Made by a program: the position numbers and the translations under genes
The notes under the pieces: generated by a model
What the model was told of the DNA's origin: nothing
Seen by the model: the letters and a program-made list of their open reading frames with translations, nothing else
Databases searched by the model: none
Shown here: in pieces, positions 39,558 through 48,573 of the stretch
Layout of the letters: every line of letters begins with the position of its first letter
Numbering within the stretch: position 1 is the stretch's first letter
NCBI RefSeq assembly: GCF_007830435.1
Contig: NZ_VLLC01000014.1
Span: 30,064 to 94,063, forward strand
Reading direction: 5' to 3'
Source of the DNA: Desulfobotulus alkaliphilus
GTDB taxonomy: Bacteria; Desulfobacterota; Desulfobacteria; Desulfobacterales; ASO4-4
DNA: 64,000 nt

Positions 39558-40129
39558 GAAACTGGTCTCCTGAATCTTGTGGTTTGGGTTTGGTGATTTT
39601 TTTTGTGTGGCGGCATTTGTATGGGGTCGTTTCTGCGCTGCGGCCCGAAGCATCGCGGTGGAATGCCGGACAGGGCATGAAACAATGTAAAAAAATGTAA
39701 ATTTTATCCGGTGCCGTTTATCCATAGTCCGGAAAAAACTAAGGGCAGATGGATTTTTTGTCAAATGGGCTCCCGCCCGAATGACGGGTTGACTTGCGCA
39801 AGGCCATGGCTTCTGTTAGGAAGACAGGGCTGGAAAAACAAAGCATGTTTTTCCGGTTTACCTGTCACGGCGAAGGATTTCCTTTGCAGCCCATAGCCTG
39901 TCACCCGGTCCTGCCGGAACCCTGCGGCTTTCACCCAAGGCTTACAATATCGCTGGAACAAAGTAAAAATCATCTATTATATGAGGCTGAACTTCAGGTG
40001 ATGCTGGCCTGTTGAAGAAATAAGCTCAGAACAAAGAGTCTTTCATGAACGGGGTGGTTTTTCTTGCCCCCAAACAAGTCTTAAGCCCCTTATGCCGCTG
40101 CTTTGCGGCAAGATCAAGGAAAGGGCCTG
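39558..40129. other. Divergent intergenic region between the ABC unit and resB
   Basis: About 570 bases holding the promoters of both directions. I see a 9-bp perfect inverted repeat, GGAAAAACA / TGTTTTTCC, at 39832-39854 (5-base loop, no following T run) that could be an operator. A TATTAT at 39975 might be a -10 box for resB, without a clear -35. Two small opposed open frames of about 70 codons here do not look like proteins. Confidence 0.4.
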
Positions 40130-41506
40130 ATGGAAAAGAACAGAACAACAGAGGAAGAAGGTGTCATCCGGCAGGTCTGGATGATGTTTGCATCCATAAA
40201 GCTCTCCATTATTGTGCTGCTTTTGCTTGCGGCAACTTCGGTGGTGGGGACCCTCATTCCCCAGAAACCCGGTGCCCGGCCCGAGGCCGGAGAAGGTCTC
40301 TGGTCACAGATATCCTCCTTTCTGTATCTCCATGACATGTACAATTCATGGTGGTTTCAGCTTCTTCTTCTGCTGCTGGCCGTCAACCTCATTGTATGCA
40401 GCCTTGAGCGTCTGCCTGCCGTGTGGCGCTGGGTTCGGAAAACCCCCCGCCCTCCCCGTGCGGAAAGGGTTCGGAAGCTGGATAATGCCGCTGTTTTTGT
40501 CCTGAAGGAAGATATGGACAAGGCAGAAAAAAAAGCCCTTGATGCGCTGGGGGGCTGGGGAATCCGTACCGGTGTGGAAAGGGATGGCGATGCCCGGCTG
40601 GTGCATGGTGAGTTCGGACGCTGGACAAGGCTTGGGGTGTATGGGGTCCATCTGAGTGTTCTGCTCCTTCTCGCAGGCGGCCTTGTGGGCTCCCTTTTCG
40701 GGTTTTCCGGCTTTGTGAATATCCCGGAGGGAGATACGGCCCATGAAATAAGGCTTCGGGGCGGTGCTGGAACCAAAGATACCGGTTTTTCCATCCGCTG
40801 TGATTCCTTCTACGTCGGGTTTTATCCCGATGGGACACCCAGGGAATATCGTTCTACCCTCACCCTTCTGGACAGGGACGGAGAGGAGATCCTCACCCAG
40901 GATATTCGGGTGAACCATCCCCTGACCTATCAGGGTGTCCGGATGTATCAGTCCAGCTATGGCACGGCTGCTGCCCGTTCCGTTTCCCTGAAACTGATTC
41001 CCGAAGAGGGAGAGCCCATACTGATGACGGGCGAGGTGCGGGAGCCTTTTTCCGTTCCTTTTACGGACGGTCATATCGTTCTCATGAATTTCATGGATAA
41101 TTTTCAATTAAGGGGTCACAGGCTGGGGCCGACCTTTCTGGGCTTTTATGAGTCCGCCGAAGGTAAACGTGAAACCCTTGTGCTTCCCCGGAGACATCCG
41201 GGCTTTGACCGTATGCGCATGGGAGAGCGGGGCTTTGCCATAGAAATAAACGATTATGAGCCCCTTTATTTTACAGGTCTTCAGGTCAGCAAAGACCCCG
41301 GTGTGGGGCTGGTGTATCTGGGTTTCACCCTCATGCTTCTGGGCTGCTGGGTTGTCTTTTATCTTTCCCACAGAAGGATTTTTGTACTTCTGGAAAGAAG
41401 GGAAGATGGCAGTGTAGAGTACACGCTGGGGGGAACTGCCAACCGGGGGCACCATGCCCTGAAGCAGCGGCTTGTAAAAATTGAGGAAAACCTGAAAAAG
41501 GCCTGA
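40130..41506 (+). CDS. resB: Cytochrome c biogenesis protein ResB/Ccs1
   Basis: Membrane component of the system II cytochrome c synthase; with CcsA it carries haem across the membrane and attaches it to apocytochromes. 458 residues: membrane helices at about 20-40, 70-90, 170-190 and near 395-415, and a large extracytoplasmic domain between the third and fourth. Family wording: SIKLSIIVLLLLAATSVVGT, FQLLLLLLAVNLIVCSLERL, NHPLTYQGVRMYQSSYG, DPGVGLVYLGFTLMLLG. ATG 40130 has AAGGAAAGGG upstream. It is followed by ccsA. Confidence 0.92.
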   Translation: MEKNRTTEEEGVIRQVWMMFASIKLSIIVLLLLAATSVVGTLIPQKPGARPEAGEGLWSQISSFLYLHDMYNSWWFQLLLLLLAVNLIVCSLERLPAVWRWVRKTPRPPRAERVRKLDNAAVFVLKEDMDKAEKKALDALGGWGIRTGVERDGDARLVHGEFGRWTRLGVYGVHLSVLLLLAGGLVGSLFGFSGFVNIPEGDTAHEIRLRGGAGTKDTGFSIRCDSFYVGFYPDGTPREYRSTLTLLDRDGEEILTQDIRVNHPLTYQGVRMYQSSYGTAAARSVSLKLIPEEGEPILMTGEVREPFSVPFTDGHIVLMNFMDNFQLRGHRLGPTFLGFYESAEGKRETLVLPRRHPGFDRMRMGERGFAIEINDYEPLYFTGLQVSKDPGVGLVYLGFTLMLLGCWVVFYLSHRRIFVLLERREDGSVEYTLGGTANRGHHALKQRLVKIEENLKKA

Positions 41507-41564
41507 ACCATCAGAATTCTGTGAATGGGGATTTCATTTTTTCTATCAATTATAAGGAAGAGCG

Positions 41565-42401
41565 ATGAACAGTTCTCTTATTCTTTCCATTGTTACCTTT
41601 GTTTATGGTGCCGCAGCCCTTTTGTATATTTCGGCATGGATTTTTCAAAAGCCTCTCTGGGGTAAGGGGGCTACGGCCCTGCTGTGGGCGGGCTTTCTGG
41701 GCAATACTGCAGGGTTCTGCCTGCGCTGGGCAGAAAGCTATCAGATGGGGATCGGTCGTATTCCCCTATCCAACCTCTATGAGTCCCTTGTTTTCTTCTC
41801 CCTTACCATGGCCGCCCTGTATCTCTTTGTGGAATGGAAAACGGGCCGCAGGGAGGTGGGGGCTTTTTTCGGGCCTCTCATTTTCCTTGCCATTGCCTAT
41901 GCTTCCCTTTCTCCCAACATCAGTGACCAGATTCGGCCTCTGGTACCTGCTTTAAAGAGCAACTGGCTGACAATCCATGTGGTGACCTGTTTTCTCGGCT
42001 ATGCGGGATTTGCCCTGGCCTTTGCCACCAGCATTATGTTCCTCATTCATCCGGGAGAGGGCAGTAACAGGGGCTGGCGGACCCGCTTTCCGGCTCCGGA
42101 GGTACTGGATGACCTGACCTATCGCATGGTGGTGTTTGGTTTTCTTTTTCTTTCTCTGGGTATTATCAGCGGTTCCGTCTGGGCCAATTCCGCCTGGGGC
42201 AGTTACTGGTCATGGGATCCCAAGGAAACCTGGTCTCTCATTACCTGGATTATTTATGCCGTACTGCTCCATGTCCGGCTCATGCGTTCCTGGACGGGTA
42301 AAAAAATTGCGTGGCTGTCCATCTTAGGTTTTGCTGCGGTAATGTTTACCTACTTTGGCGTTAACTTCCTTCCCGGACTGCACAGCTACGGCAGTTTCTG
42401 A
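41565..42401 (+). CDS. ccsA: Cytochrome c assembly protein CcsA/ResC
   Basis: 278 residues, about eight membrane helices, with the haem-binding WWD domain as [18 protein letters not shown] and flanking histidines ([21 protein letters not shown]). It partners ResB in cytochrome c maturation. AAGGAAG lies 7 bases before the ATG, and the gene follows resB by 58 bases. Its presence implies multihaem or other c-type cytochromes, in line with an anaerobic respirer. Confidence 0.93.
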   Translation: MNSSLILSIVTFVYGAAALLYISAWIFQKPLWGKGATALLWAGFLGNTAGFCLRWAESYQMGIGRIPLSNLYESLVFFSLTMAALYLFVEWKTGRREVGAFFGPLIFLAIAYASLSPNISDQIRPLVPALKSNWLTIHVVTCFLGYAGFALAFATSIMFLIHPGEGSNRGWRTRFPAPEVLDDLTYRMVVFGFLFLSLGIISGSVWANSAWGSYWSWDPKETWSLITWIIYAVLLHVRLMRSWTGKKIAWLSILGFAAVMFTYFGVNFLPGLHSYGSF

Positions 42402-42412
42402 TAAGGGATTTC

Positions 42413-43666
42413 ATGGATACCATAGAGATTAAAGGCGGCGTGCGCCTTGAAGGGGAAGTACCCATCAGCGGTGCCAAGAATGCAGCCCTTCCCATTCTGG
42501 CTTCGGCCCTGCTGGTGGAAGGTGCCTGCGGGTTTTCCCGTGTGCCTAAGCTCAAAGACATTGATTCCATCCTCCTTTTGCTGGAAGATCTGGGCTGCAC
42601 GGTAACAAGGGATGGGGACAGGGTTCAGGTGGATGCACGGGGTCTGAACCGTACCGAGGCCGCCTATGATCTGGTAAGAAAAATGCGGGCTTCCATTCTG
42701 GTGCTGGGTCCCCTTGTGGCCAGACTGGGCAAGGCCAGGGTTTCTCTGCCCGGAGGATGCGCCATTGGTGCCCGGCCCGTGGATCTGCACCTGAAAGGCC
42801 TTGAGGCCATGGGAGCCCGTATCCGTCTGGAGCATGGCTATGTGGAAGCCGAAGCAGAGCGGCTGAAGGGGGCGGACATCTGTTTTGACGTTCCCACGGT
42901 GGGGGGTACGGAAAATCTCATGATGGCCGCAGCCCTTGCCGATGGGGAAACCATTTTGAGAAATGCGGCAAGGGAGCCGGAAATAGTTGCTCTGGCCGAT
43001 GTGCTCAATGCCATGGGGGCTTCCGTGGAAGGGGCTGGCACATCGAAAATCGTGATTCAGGGGGCCTCTTCCCTGAAACCCGTAGATGTCGAAATTATCC
43101 CTGACCGCATAGAGGCAGGAACCTTTCTTGTGGCAGGGGCTTTAACGGGAGGGGATGTGAAGGCCTGTGGCTGCAATCCGGATCATCTGCGGGCTGTCAT
43201 TGACAAGCTCCGGGCGACGGGGGCCAGTGTGGAAACCGGGCCGGACTGGATCCGGGTACGGGGAAACAGCCCTGTGAAAAGTGTGGACATCACCACCCAG
43301 CCCTATCCGGGTTTTCCCACGGACATGCAGGCCCAGTTCATGGTATTGCTGAGCATGGCCGAGGGAACCAGTGTCATTTCCGAAAATATTTTTGAAAACC
43401 GGTTCATCCATGTCAGCGAACTACAGCGCATGGGGGCAGCCATCAGTCTCCATGCGGGCAATACGGCCAAGGTTCGGGGCGTGAAAGAGCTTTCCGGTGC
43501 GCCGGTCATGGCTTCGGATCTGCGGGCCAGTGCCTCCCTTATCCTTGCGGGGCTTGTGGCCACCAATACAACGGTGGTGCACAGGGTCTATCATCTGGAC
43601 AGGGGCTATGAAGCCATGGAAGAGAAGTTTTCAAGGCTGGGTGCCCGTATCCGGCGTATCCGCTGA
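42413..43666 (+). CDS. murA: UDP-N-acetylglucosamine 1-carboxyvinyltransferase
   Basis: First committed step of peptidoglycan synthesis (enolpyruvyl transfer to UDP-GlcNAc). 417 residues: N-terminal [20 protein letters not shown], the flexible loop [20 protein letters not shown] with the PEP-binding Cys (fosfomycin target, so predicted sensitive), [19 protein letters not shown], and the C-terminal [13 protein letters not shown]. It starts 11 bases after ccsA, so it may share its transcript. Confidence 0.96.
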   Translation: MDTIEIKGGVRLEGEVPISGAKNAALPILASALLVEGACGFSRVPKLKDIDSILLLLEDLGCTVTRDGDRVQVDARGLNRTEAAYDLVRKMRASILVLGPLVARLGKARVSLPGGCAIGARPVDLHLKGLEAMGARIRLEHGYVEAEAERLKGADICFDVPTVGGTENLMMAAALADGETILRNAAREPEIVALADVLNAMGASVEGAGTSKIVIQGASSLKPVDVEIIPDRIEAGTFLVAGALTGGDVKACGCNPDHLRAVIDKLRATGASVETGPDWIRVRGNSPVKSVDITTQPYPGFPTDMQAQFMVLLSMAEGTSVISENIFENRFIHVSELQRMGAAISLHAGNTAKVRGVKELSGAPVMASDLRASASLILAGLVATNTTVVHRVYHLDRGYEAMEEKFSRLGARIRRIR

Positions 43667-43755
43667 GACTGCCGGTTTCATGAAGAAGGCAGGCGTACCC
43701 CTTGAGTGCCTTGCTAAGGTACGGAGTGGTATACAAAACAGTCAGGAGATTGAAC

Positions 43756-44199
43756 ATGACCTACTGGAGCTGGGTTCCGGGTCTGGAAATTGATATTCCG
43801 GAAATTGATGCGCAGCACCGACAGATTGTTGACTATATCAATATTCTTGCCAGTGCAGTGGAAGAGGGGAATACCGCCAAGACATCGGTGGTGCTGGAAA
43901 AACTGATCCAGTATACGGTCACCCATTTTGGCTTTGAGGAAAAACTCATGAAGGGGGCCGGTTATGAATATCTGCCGGAACATCGTCTTCTCCATGAGGC
44001 TTTCAAGGTTCAGGTTCTTCGTTACCAGAAACGACTTGTTGAGGGAGAGGATGTTGCCCGAGACCTGCTTGCCATGCTCAGTCGCTGGCTTGTGAATCAT
44101 ATTAAAAATGAAGATAAAACCTTTGCGCCCATTGTTATTCCCCACCTGAAAAAAGGGTGGATGCAGAGGGCTCTGGCACATTTTTTTCCGGGCAGGTGA
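43756..44199 (+). CDS. Bacteriohemerythrin
   Basis: 147-residue oxygen-binding di-iron protein. All seven ligands of the family are present: His21, His57, Glu61, His76, His80, His115 and Asp120. Likely role: binding or shuttling O2 in an anaerobe. ATG 43756 has CAGGAG 8 bases upstream; the open frame from 43702 is not family-like. A stem-loop follows the stop. Confidence 0.94.
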   Translation: MTYWSWVPGLEIDIPEIDAQHRQIVDYINILASAVEEGNTAKTSVVLEKLIQYTVTHFGFEEKLMKGAGYEYLPEHRLLHEAFKVQVLRYQKRLVEGEDVARDLLAMLSRWLVNHIKNEDKTFAPIVIPHLKKGWMQRALAHFFPGR

Positions 44200-44203
44200 T
44201 ATG

Positions 44204-44236
44204 CCAGACCCGGTGGTCTGGGGTCTGAGGTTTTTT
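44204..44236 (+). terminator. Probable terminator after the hemerythrin gene
   Basis: CCAGACC and GGTCTGG form a perfect 7-bp stem with a 4-base loop; a run of six T follows nine bases later, which is further than usual. Confidence 0.5.
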
Positions 44237-44271
44237 GGTCCCTCCATACCCGTAACCATGGGCTGAAATCT

Positions 44272-46731
44272 GTGCTTTTTTCTTCTCTGACATTCTGGAA
44301 AAGGCCGGCCATTCCCCTCTTGCTGGCCTTTACTGCCGGTATTTTCTGGGCCAGATTCTGGCCCTTGTCCGTTGTCTGGATACTGCTGGTCAGCCTGATC
44401 GGCTTCGCTCTTCTGGCCCTGTCTCTTTTCCTTTCCCGCTCCCTCTTTTTTTCCTGTTTTCTTCCACTTTTATGTTTTGTTGCCGTCGGTCACCTGACCG
44501 GCCTTCAGGTTCACGGGCCGGAGAGGGAAGCCCTTCGCCTTACAGCCTTTGCCATGGACGATACCGTGGAAGTGACGGGCCGCATCCATGGTCTGCCAAG
44601 GCCCCGCCATGGCAGAACCCAGTCCCATCTGACAGAGGTGGAAGTCCGCCGTGATTCCGGTGAGAAGATCTTATTGAATGGAAAACTGATGTTCACCCTG
44701 GTGGGTGAGGCTGAGATGCCCCTTCCGGGAAGCCTTGTGCGGTTGAAGGGTAAAATCCGGCCTTTTAATAACTTTGAGAATCCCGGAGGTTTTGATTACA
44801 GGAGATTTCAGCATGGCAGGGGTATTATGGGCCGGATCTGGTGCAGGGACAGGGATCTTAAAATACTGGAAACGGAAGCGGATGCTTTTATCTCAGGCGT
44901 GGACAGGTTCCGTTTATTCCTGGGAGAAAAGATCCGGTCTAACGTTCAGGATATAGATGCCGGAGCGGTTCTTTCCGCCATGCTCATCGGTGACAGGGGC
45001 CATGTGACGCCTGCTTTGCGGGAAGCCTATACAAAAAGCGGCATCGCCCACCTCATGGCCATATCCGGTCTGCATGTGGGCTTGCTTGCAGGAGGTGTTT
45101 TCTGGCTTACGGAGCGCCTTTTGCGGTGGTTTCGTTTTTTTACGGAGCGGGGTCTGACCCGCAGGGTGGCAGCCTTTCCTGCCCTTGCCATGGCCCTTTC
45201 CTATGCCATGATTTCCGGTGGTGCCCCTTCGGCTTTGCGGGCTGTGGTCATGGTGGCCTGTGGTCTTTTTGTTCTGGTAATGCACCGCAGTACGGATGTA
45301 TGGAGCCTTCTGGTGCTGGCGGCGGGTCTTCTTCTGGCTGCGGACCCTGAGCGCCTTGTGAATGTGGGTTTTCTCCTCAGTGTCACCGCCGTTGCCGGTC
45401 TGATTCTGGGGTTTCAGCGGTATCCCCAGTCCTTTAGGGATGCAAAGGGTTTTCGGGCGAAGGCTTTGCTGTGGCTGAAAGGACTTTTTAAGACCTCCCT
45501 TTTTGCAGCTCTTTTTACGGCACCCATCTGCCTTTACGTGTTCCGGGAAGTATCTCTCATTGGTATTGCCGTTAATTTTGTAATGGTACCGCTCATGGGA
45601 ATGCTGACCCTGCCCCTTGCCATGGCAGGTCTTTTCCTCTCCCTTTTTTTCCGTGGGGGCGAGCTGCTTTTGCAACTGGCCGGTGTGCTGACCTCGTGGG
45701 GAAATGGACTGGCAGGTTTTACGGGCAGCCTGCCCTTTGCCGTATTGCGGCCCGGTGCCCTGACCCTGCTGGAAGTTTTTATTTTTTTTGGTTTTCTTCT
45801 TCTCTGGCTGGGTTTTGACAGTAAAAAAGGATGGCAGAAACCAAGGGTGGTGCTGGCCCTTTTTCTGATACTGCTTCTGTCAGGAGACATCCTGCGCTGG
45901 ACCCTTTCCCGCATGGGACCATCCCGGCCCCTTGTGACCATGCTGGACGTGGGGCAGGGTTCGGCCGCTGGTATCCGGCTGCCGGGTGGCGGGGTGATGC
46001 TGGTGGATGGTGGCGGTTTCCCATGGCCTGACTCCATGGACACGGGCCGCATTATTCTTTCCCCATGGCTGGATTTTCAGAAGATCCGCACCATTGATGT
46101 GCTGGTGGCATCCCATCCCCATGGGGATCATATCAAAGGGTTTTTCTATCTGGCGGAACGGTACCGGGTAAAGGAGCTCTGGATAGCCGAAGCTGCCATG
46201 GAGGAAAGGATGGGGCAGGAGCTTGTGGCGGCCTTCAGGGAGCGGGGCACCCGCATCCGGCACCCTTCCATGGAAAAAAAACCCATAGAGATTAAGGGAA
46301 CGATGTTTGAGTTTTTCGGTCCCGGAGAACTTCGTTTTTCCAGTGTCAATGATGATTCTCTGGTTTTCCGCATGCAAACGCCCCATGGGAGCATGATGTT
46401 TACGGGAGATGCGGAAAGAAGGGCTGAAAATCACTATGCGCAAACCCATGGAGAGGCACTGGCCTCCGATGTGCTTCTTGTGGGCCATCATGGCAGCCGG
46501 ACATCCACGCAGGCCCCGTTTTTGAAAGCGGTGAATCCTTCCCTTGCCCTGATTTCATGTGGCGTCAGAAACCGCTACCGCTATCCTTCAGTTGAAGTTC
46601 TCCGCAGGCTGGAAGCCGCCGGTGTAAAGGTGTTCAGGACGGATACCGGAGGGGCCGTCACCCTTGATTTTAAGGAGAATGGCATTGGGGCGGGGTATAC
46701 CCCCATCGGACGCTGGGACAGACTGTGGTAA
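44272..46731 (+). CDS. comEC: DNA internalisation protein ComEC/Rec2
   Basis: 819 residues. An N-terminal membrane part with a DUF4131-type domain (about 30-190) is followed by the competence domain with GDRGHVTPALREAYTKSGIA and HLMAISGLHVGLLAGG, many membrane helices, and a C-terminal metallo-beta-lactamase domain (from about 545) with the HPHGDHIKG metal motif and VGHHGSRTSTQ. The protein forms the inner-membrane channel for single-stranded DNA in transformable bacteria; the C-terminal domain is a nuclease candidate. The GTG start at 44272 has no strong ribosome-binding site. A MITE begins 14 bases after its stop. Confidence 0.92.
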   Translation: MLFSSLTFWKRPAIPLLLAFTAGIFWARFWPLSVVWILLVSLIGFALLALSLFLSRSLFFSCFLPLLCFVAVGHLTGLQVHGPEREALRLTAFAMDDTVEVTGRIHGLPRPRHGRTQSHLTEVEVRRDSGEKILLNGKLMFTLVGEAEMPLPGSLVRLKGKIRPFNNFENPGGFDYRRFQHGRGIMGRIWCRDRDLKILETEADAFISGVDRFRLFLGEKIRSNVQDIDAGAVLSAMLIGDRGHVTPALREAYTKSGIAHLMAISGLHVGLLAGGVFWLTERLLRWFRFFTERGLTRRVAAFPALAMALSYAMISGGAPSALRAVVMVACGLFVLVMHRSTDVWSLLVLAAGLLLAADPERLVNVGFLLSVTAVAGLILGFQRYPQSFRDAKGFRAKALLWLKGLFKTSLFAALFTAPICLYVFREVSLIGIAVNFVMVPLMGMLTLPLAMAGLFLSLFFRGGELLLQLAGVLTSWGNGLAGFTGSLPFAVLRPGALTLLEVFIFFGFLLLWLGFDSKKGWQKPRVVLALFLILLLSGDILRWTLSRMGPSRPLVTMLDVGQGSAAGIRLPGGGVMLVDGGGFPWPDSMDTGRIILSPWLDFQKIRTIDVLVASHPHGDHIKGFFYLAERYRVKELWIAEAAMEERMGQELVAAFRERGTRIRHPSMEKKPIEIKGTMFEFFGPGELRFSSVNDDSLVFRMQTPHGSMMFTGDAERRAENHYAQTHGEALASDVLLVGHHGSRTSTQAPFLKAVNPSLALISCGVRNRYRYPSVEVLRRLEAAGVKVFRTDTGGAVTLDFKENGIGAGYTPIGRWDRLW

Positions 46732-46745
46732 CAGGTAGTTTTTTA

Positions 46746-47148
46746 GTAACTTCTGAGTAACTTCAAAAGTTACTCTATGACAAAACGCCGTAACACGGCG
46801 TGGGTTGCTGTTCAGCACCTTTTTCCAAAGACCATACCTGCAAGACAGATGCACAGGCCCCTGGCTATTTGCCCGTGACGCAATCTTATTCGGGAGCTTC
46901 TTGCCCTGTGCGGAAGCGGCAAAAACTCCCCGCCACAGGCAGGATAAGCTTTTTATTATCATGGCAGGCTTTGGTACGCTGCCTTTGTGGCGGCTCAGAC
47001 AGTTTGCCGCTTCTTTCGCACAGGCCTGCAAAGCTCTGATCCGAAACGATTGCAATGTCACTTGCAAATAGCCACGGAGCCTTGCAACAATACAAAACTG
47101 TTGTAATTACAGTATTGGCAATTCAGAATAACTATTCTGAATAGTTAC
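46746..47148 (+). mobile_element. Foldback MITE, copy 4
   Basis: 403 bp, long-left-end form. Left end GTAACTTCTGAGTAACTTC with the AGTAACTT/AAGTTACT and ACGCCG/CGGCGT hairpins, the complete foldback core with no nested unit, and the right end CTATTCTGAATAGTTAC. The flanks GTTTTTTA (46738-46745) and GTTTTTTT (47149-47156) are an 8-bp duplication with one mismatch. It lies 14 bases after comEC and 21 bases before the next start codon, in the direction of both genes. Confidence 0.88.
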
Positions 47149-47169
47149 GTTTTTTTGAAGGAAAGTTCC

Positions 47170-47955
47170 GTGCTTTTTACCCGTGATATTCTGGAAGCCA
47201 TTTATGACCGCTATACCCACAGGGCCTTTGTCCATCCAGACCCTTTGGAGACGCTTTACGCCTTTGAAAATCAAAGGGATATCGAAGTGGCGGCTTTGAT
47301 GGCCGCAGCTCTGGCCTATGGTCGGGTGGAGCAGATTCTGAAAACCCTGGAGGGGTTTTTTTTCCTGACAGGACCCCATCCTGCGGCATGGCTGATGGAG
47401 ATGAATCCGTCCGGGCTGGAAACAGCCTTTCGGAACTTCAGGCATCGTTTTGCCAAAGGTTCCCATATGGTGGGATTTCTCTGCGGGGTTCAGTCTGTGC
47501 TGCACCGGCATGGCAGCCTGAGGGCTGTTTTTGCCCTGAAAGACAGGGGCGGAGATATTGAAGAAGGCCTGCAGGGTTTTGTGGATGAAATTTTAAAGTA
47601 TGCCCCTCTGGACCCGGGCCATCTGCTTTCCCGGCCTGAAAAGGGCAGTGCCTGTAAAAGGCTTCATCTTTTTTTACGCTGGATGGTGAGAAAGGATGCG
47701 GTGGATACGGGGCTCTGGGAGGATGTGGGGGCTCAGAGACTTCTTGTTCCTTTAGATGTACACATGCACAGGATGGCACGGCTTGCAAAAATGACGGACC
47801 GGACCTCAGGAGATATAAAAACCACTAGGGAAATTACCCGGGCCTTTGCCCGTTTTGCACCTGAAGATCCGGTCCGCTATGACTTTGCCCTGACCCGTGC
47901 GGGCATCCTTGAGAAGAAGGATCCCGCAGCGTTTCTGGCAGATTTTATACCATGA
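47170..47955 (+). CDS. DUF2400 / TIGR02757 family protein
   Basis: About 261 residues of a conserved family without assigned function. Wording: LEAIYDRYTHRAFVHPDPLE, DIEVAALMAAALAYGRVEQI, GSACKRLHLFLRWMVRKDAV and DTGLWEDVGAQRLLVPLDVH, with DPVRYDFALTRAG near the end. The helical layout with Lys, Asp and the HMHRMAR stretch recalls HhH-GPD DNA glycosylases, but this is only a hint. GTG 47170 is preferred because GAAGGAAAG lies 5 bases upstream. Its end overlaps the convergent gene by 11 bases. Confidence 0.8.
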   Translation: MLFTRDILEAIYDRYTHRAFVHPDPLETLYAFENQRDIEVAALMAAALAYGRVEQILKTLEGFFFLTGPHPAAWLMEMNPSGLETAFRNFRHRFAKGSHMVGFLCGVQSVLHRHGSLRAVFALKDRGGDIEEGLQGFVDEILKYAPLDPGHLLSRPEKGSACKRLHLFLRWMVRKDAVDTGLWEDVGAQRLLVPLDVHMHRMARLAKMTDRTSGDIKTTREITRAFARFAPEDPVRYDFALTRAGILEKKDPAAFLADFIP

Positions 47956-48322
47956 TGTCCACCTGCTGGCCCTGCTGAATGGAATTATTGGCCATCTGGG
48001 TGAATTCACGGATCACACTTTCCGGCTGCTGGTAAAGATTCTGTGCCCTTTCAGCGGCAGAAGGTGTTGTGGGTGCCTCAGCAGGCTGTGGAGCTGAAGC
48101 CTGAAGGGTTTCAGAAGCCGGTGCTGAGGTTGCAAGACCATCGGGGCCGTATCCGGAAGCCATGGCCGCTTGCGCAGCTTCGGAAGGCTGAAATATGGCC
48201 GCATCCTGCAGCGGTCTGGGCTGAACCTGTTCCAGCTCCTGACTTTGGGGAGGCCTTGGGGCCACCTGCTGGATCTGGGATACGTTATAAGGGTTGTTTG
48301 TACCTGAAATGGGCTGAATCAT
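47945..48322 (-). CDS. Small Pro/Gln/Ala-rich protein of unknown function
   Basis: 125 residues from ATG 48322, chosen for a very good AAAGGAGG 6 bases upstream. The composition is low-complexity in the middle (APRPPQSQELEQ; SAPQPAEAPTTPSAAERA) with a more regular C-terminus (VIREFTQMANNSIQQGQQVD). No signal peptide, membrane helix or known domain is seen. The end, ANNSIQQGQQVDIMV, faintly recalls the short YjfB-type putative motility proteins, but I do not assign it. It is divergent from the RimK-like gene. Confidence 0.6.
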   Translation of the reverse strand: MIQPISGTNNPYNVSQIQQVAPRPPQSQELEQVQPRPLQDAAIFQPSEAAQAAMASGYGPDGLATSAPASETLQASAPQPAEAPTTPSAAERAQNLYQQPESVIREFTQMANNSIQQGQQVDIMV

Positions 48323-48573
48323 GGGAACCTCCTTTGCAGCCATGGGGGTGAAACCCGCCATACTACTGAACTTTGTTTTATAATAAAGCATAAAGTCTTG
48401 AATGGGAAGGGAAAAAAATAAAAATTTGTGTCTTTGTTTTTCAGACTGTTTTTTTGTTAAGCTTTGGCGTATTAGGCTTTTAACGGTGAAGCGGCGCAGT
48501 GGCAGCCTTGAAGCCTCACAATGTAAAACTTTTTTATCCTGATTCCGGGAAAGGAATTCGAGGCCATTATTTC

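Noticed and set aside
39794..40015. 73-codon plus-strand and overlapping 70-codon minus-strand frames ahead of resB
   Set aside because: They lie in the divergent promoter region, neither resembles a protein, and both lack start signals.
46588..47067. Open minus-strand frames of 60-160 codons that recur with similar wording in the repeats (also near 10135, 20230, 56171)
   Set aside because: They lie wholly or mostly inside the foldback elements, start at different places, lack ribosome-binding sites and shift frame between copies. They are a by-product of a GC-rich repeat, not conserved proteins.
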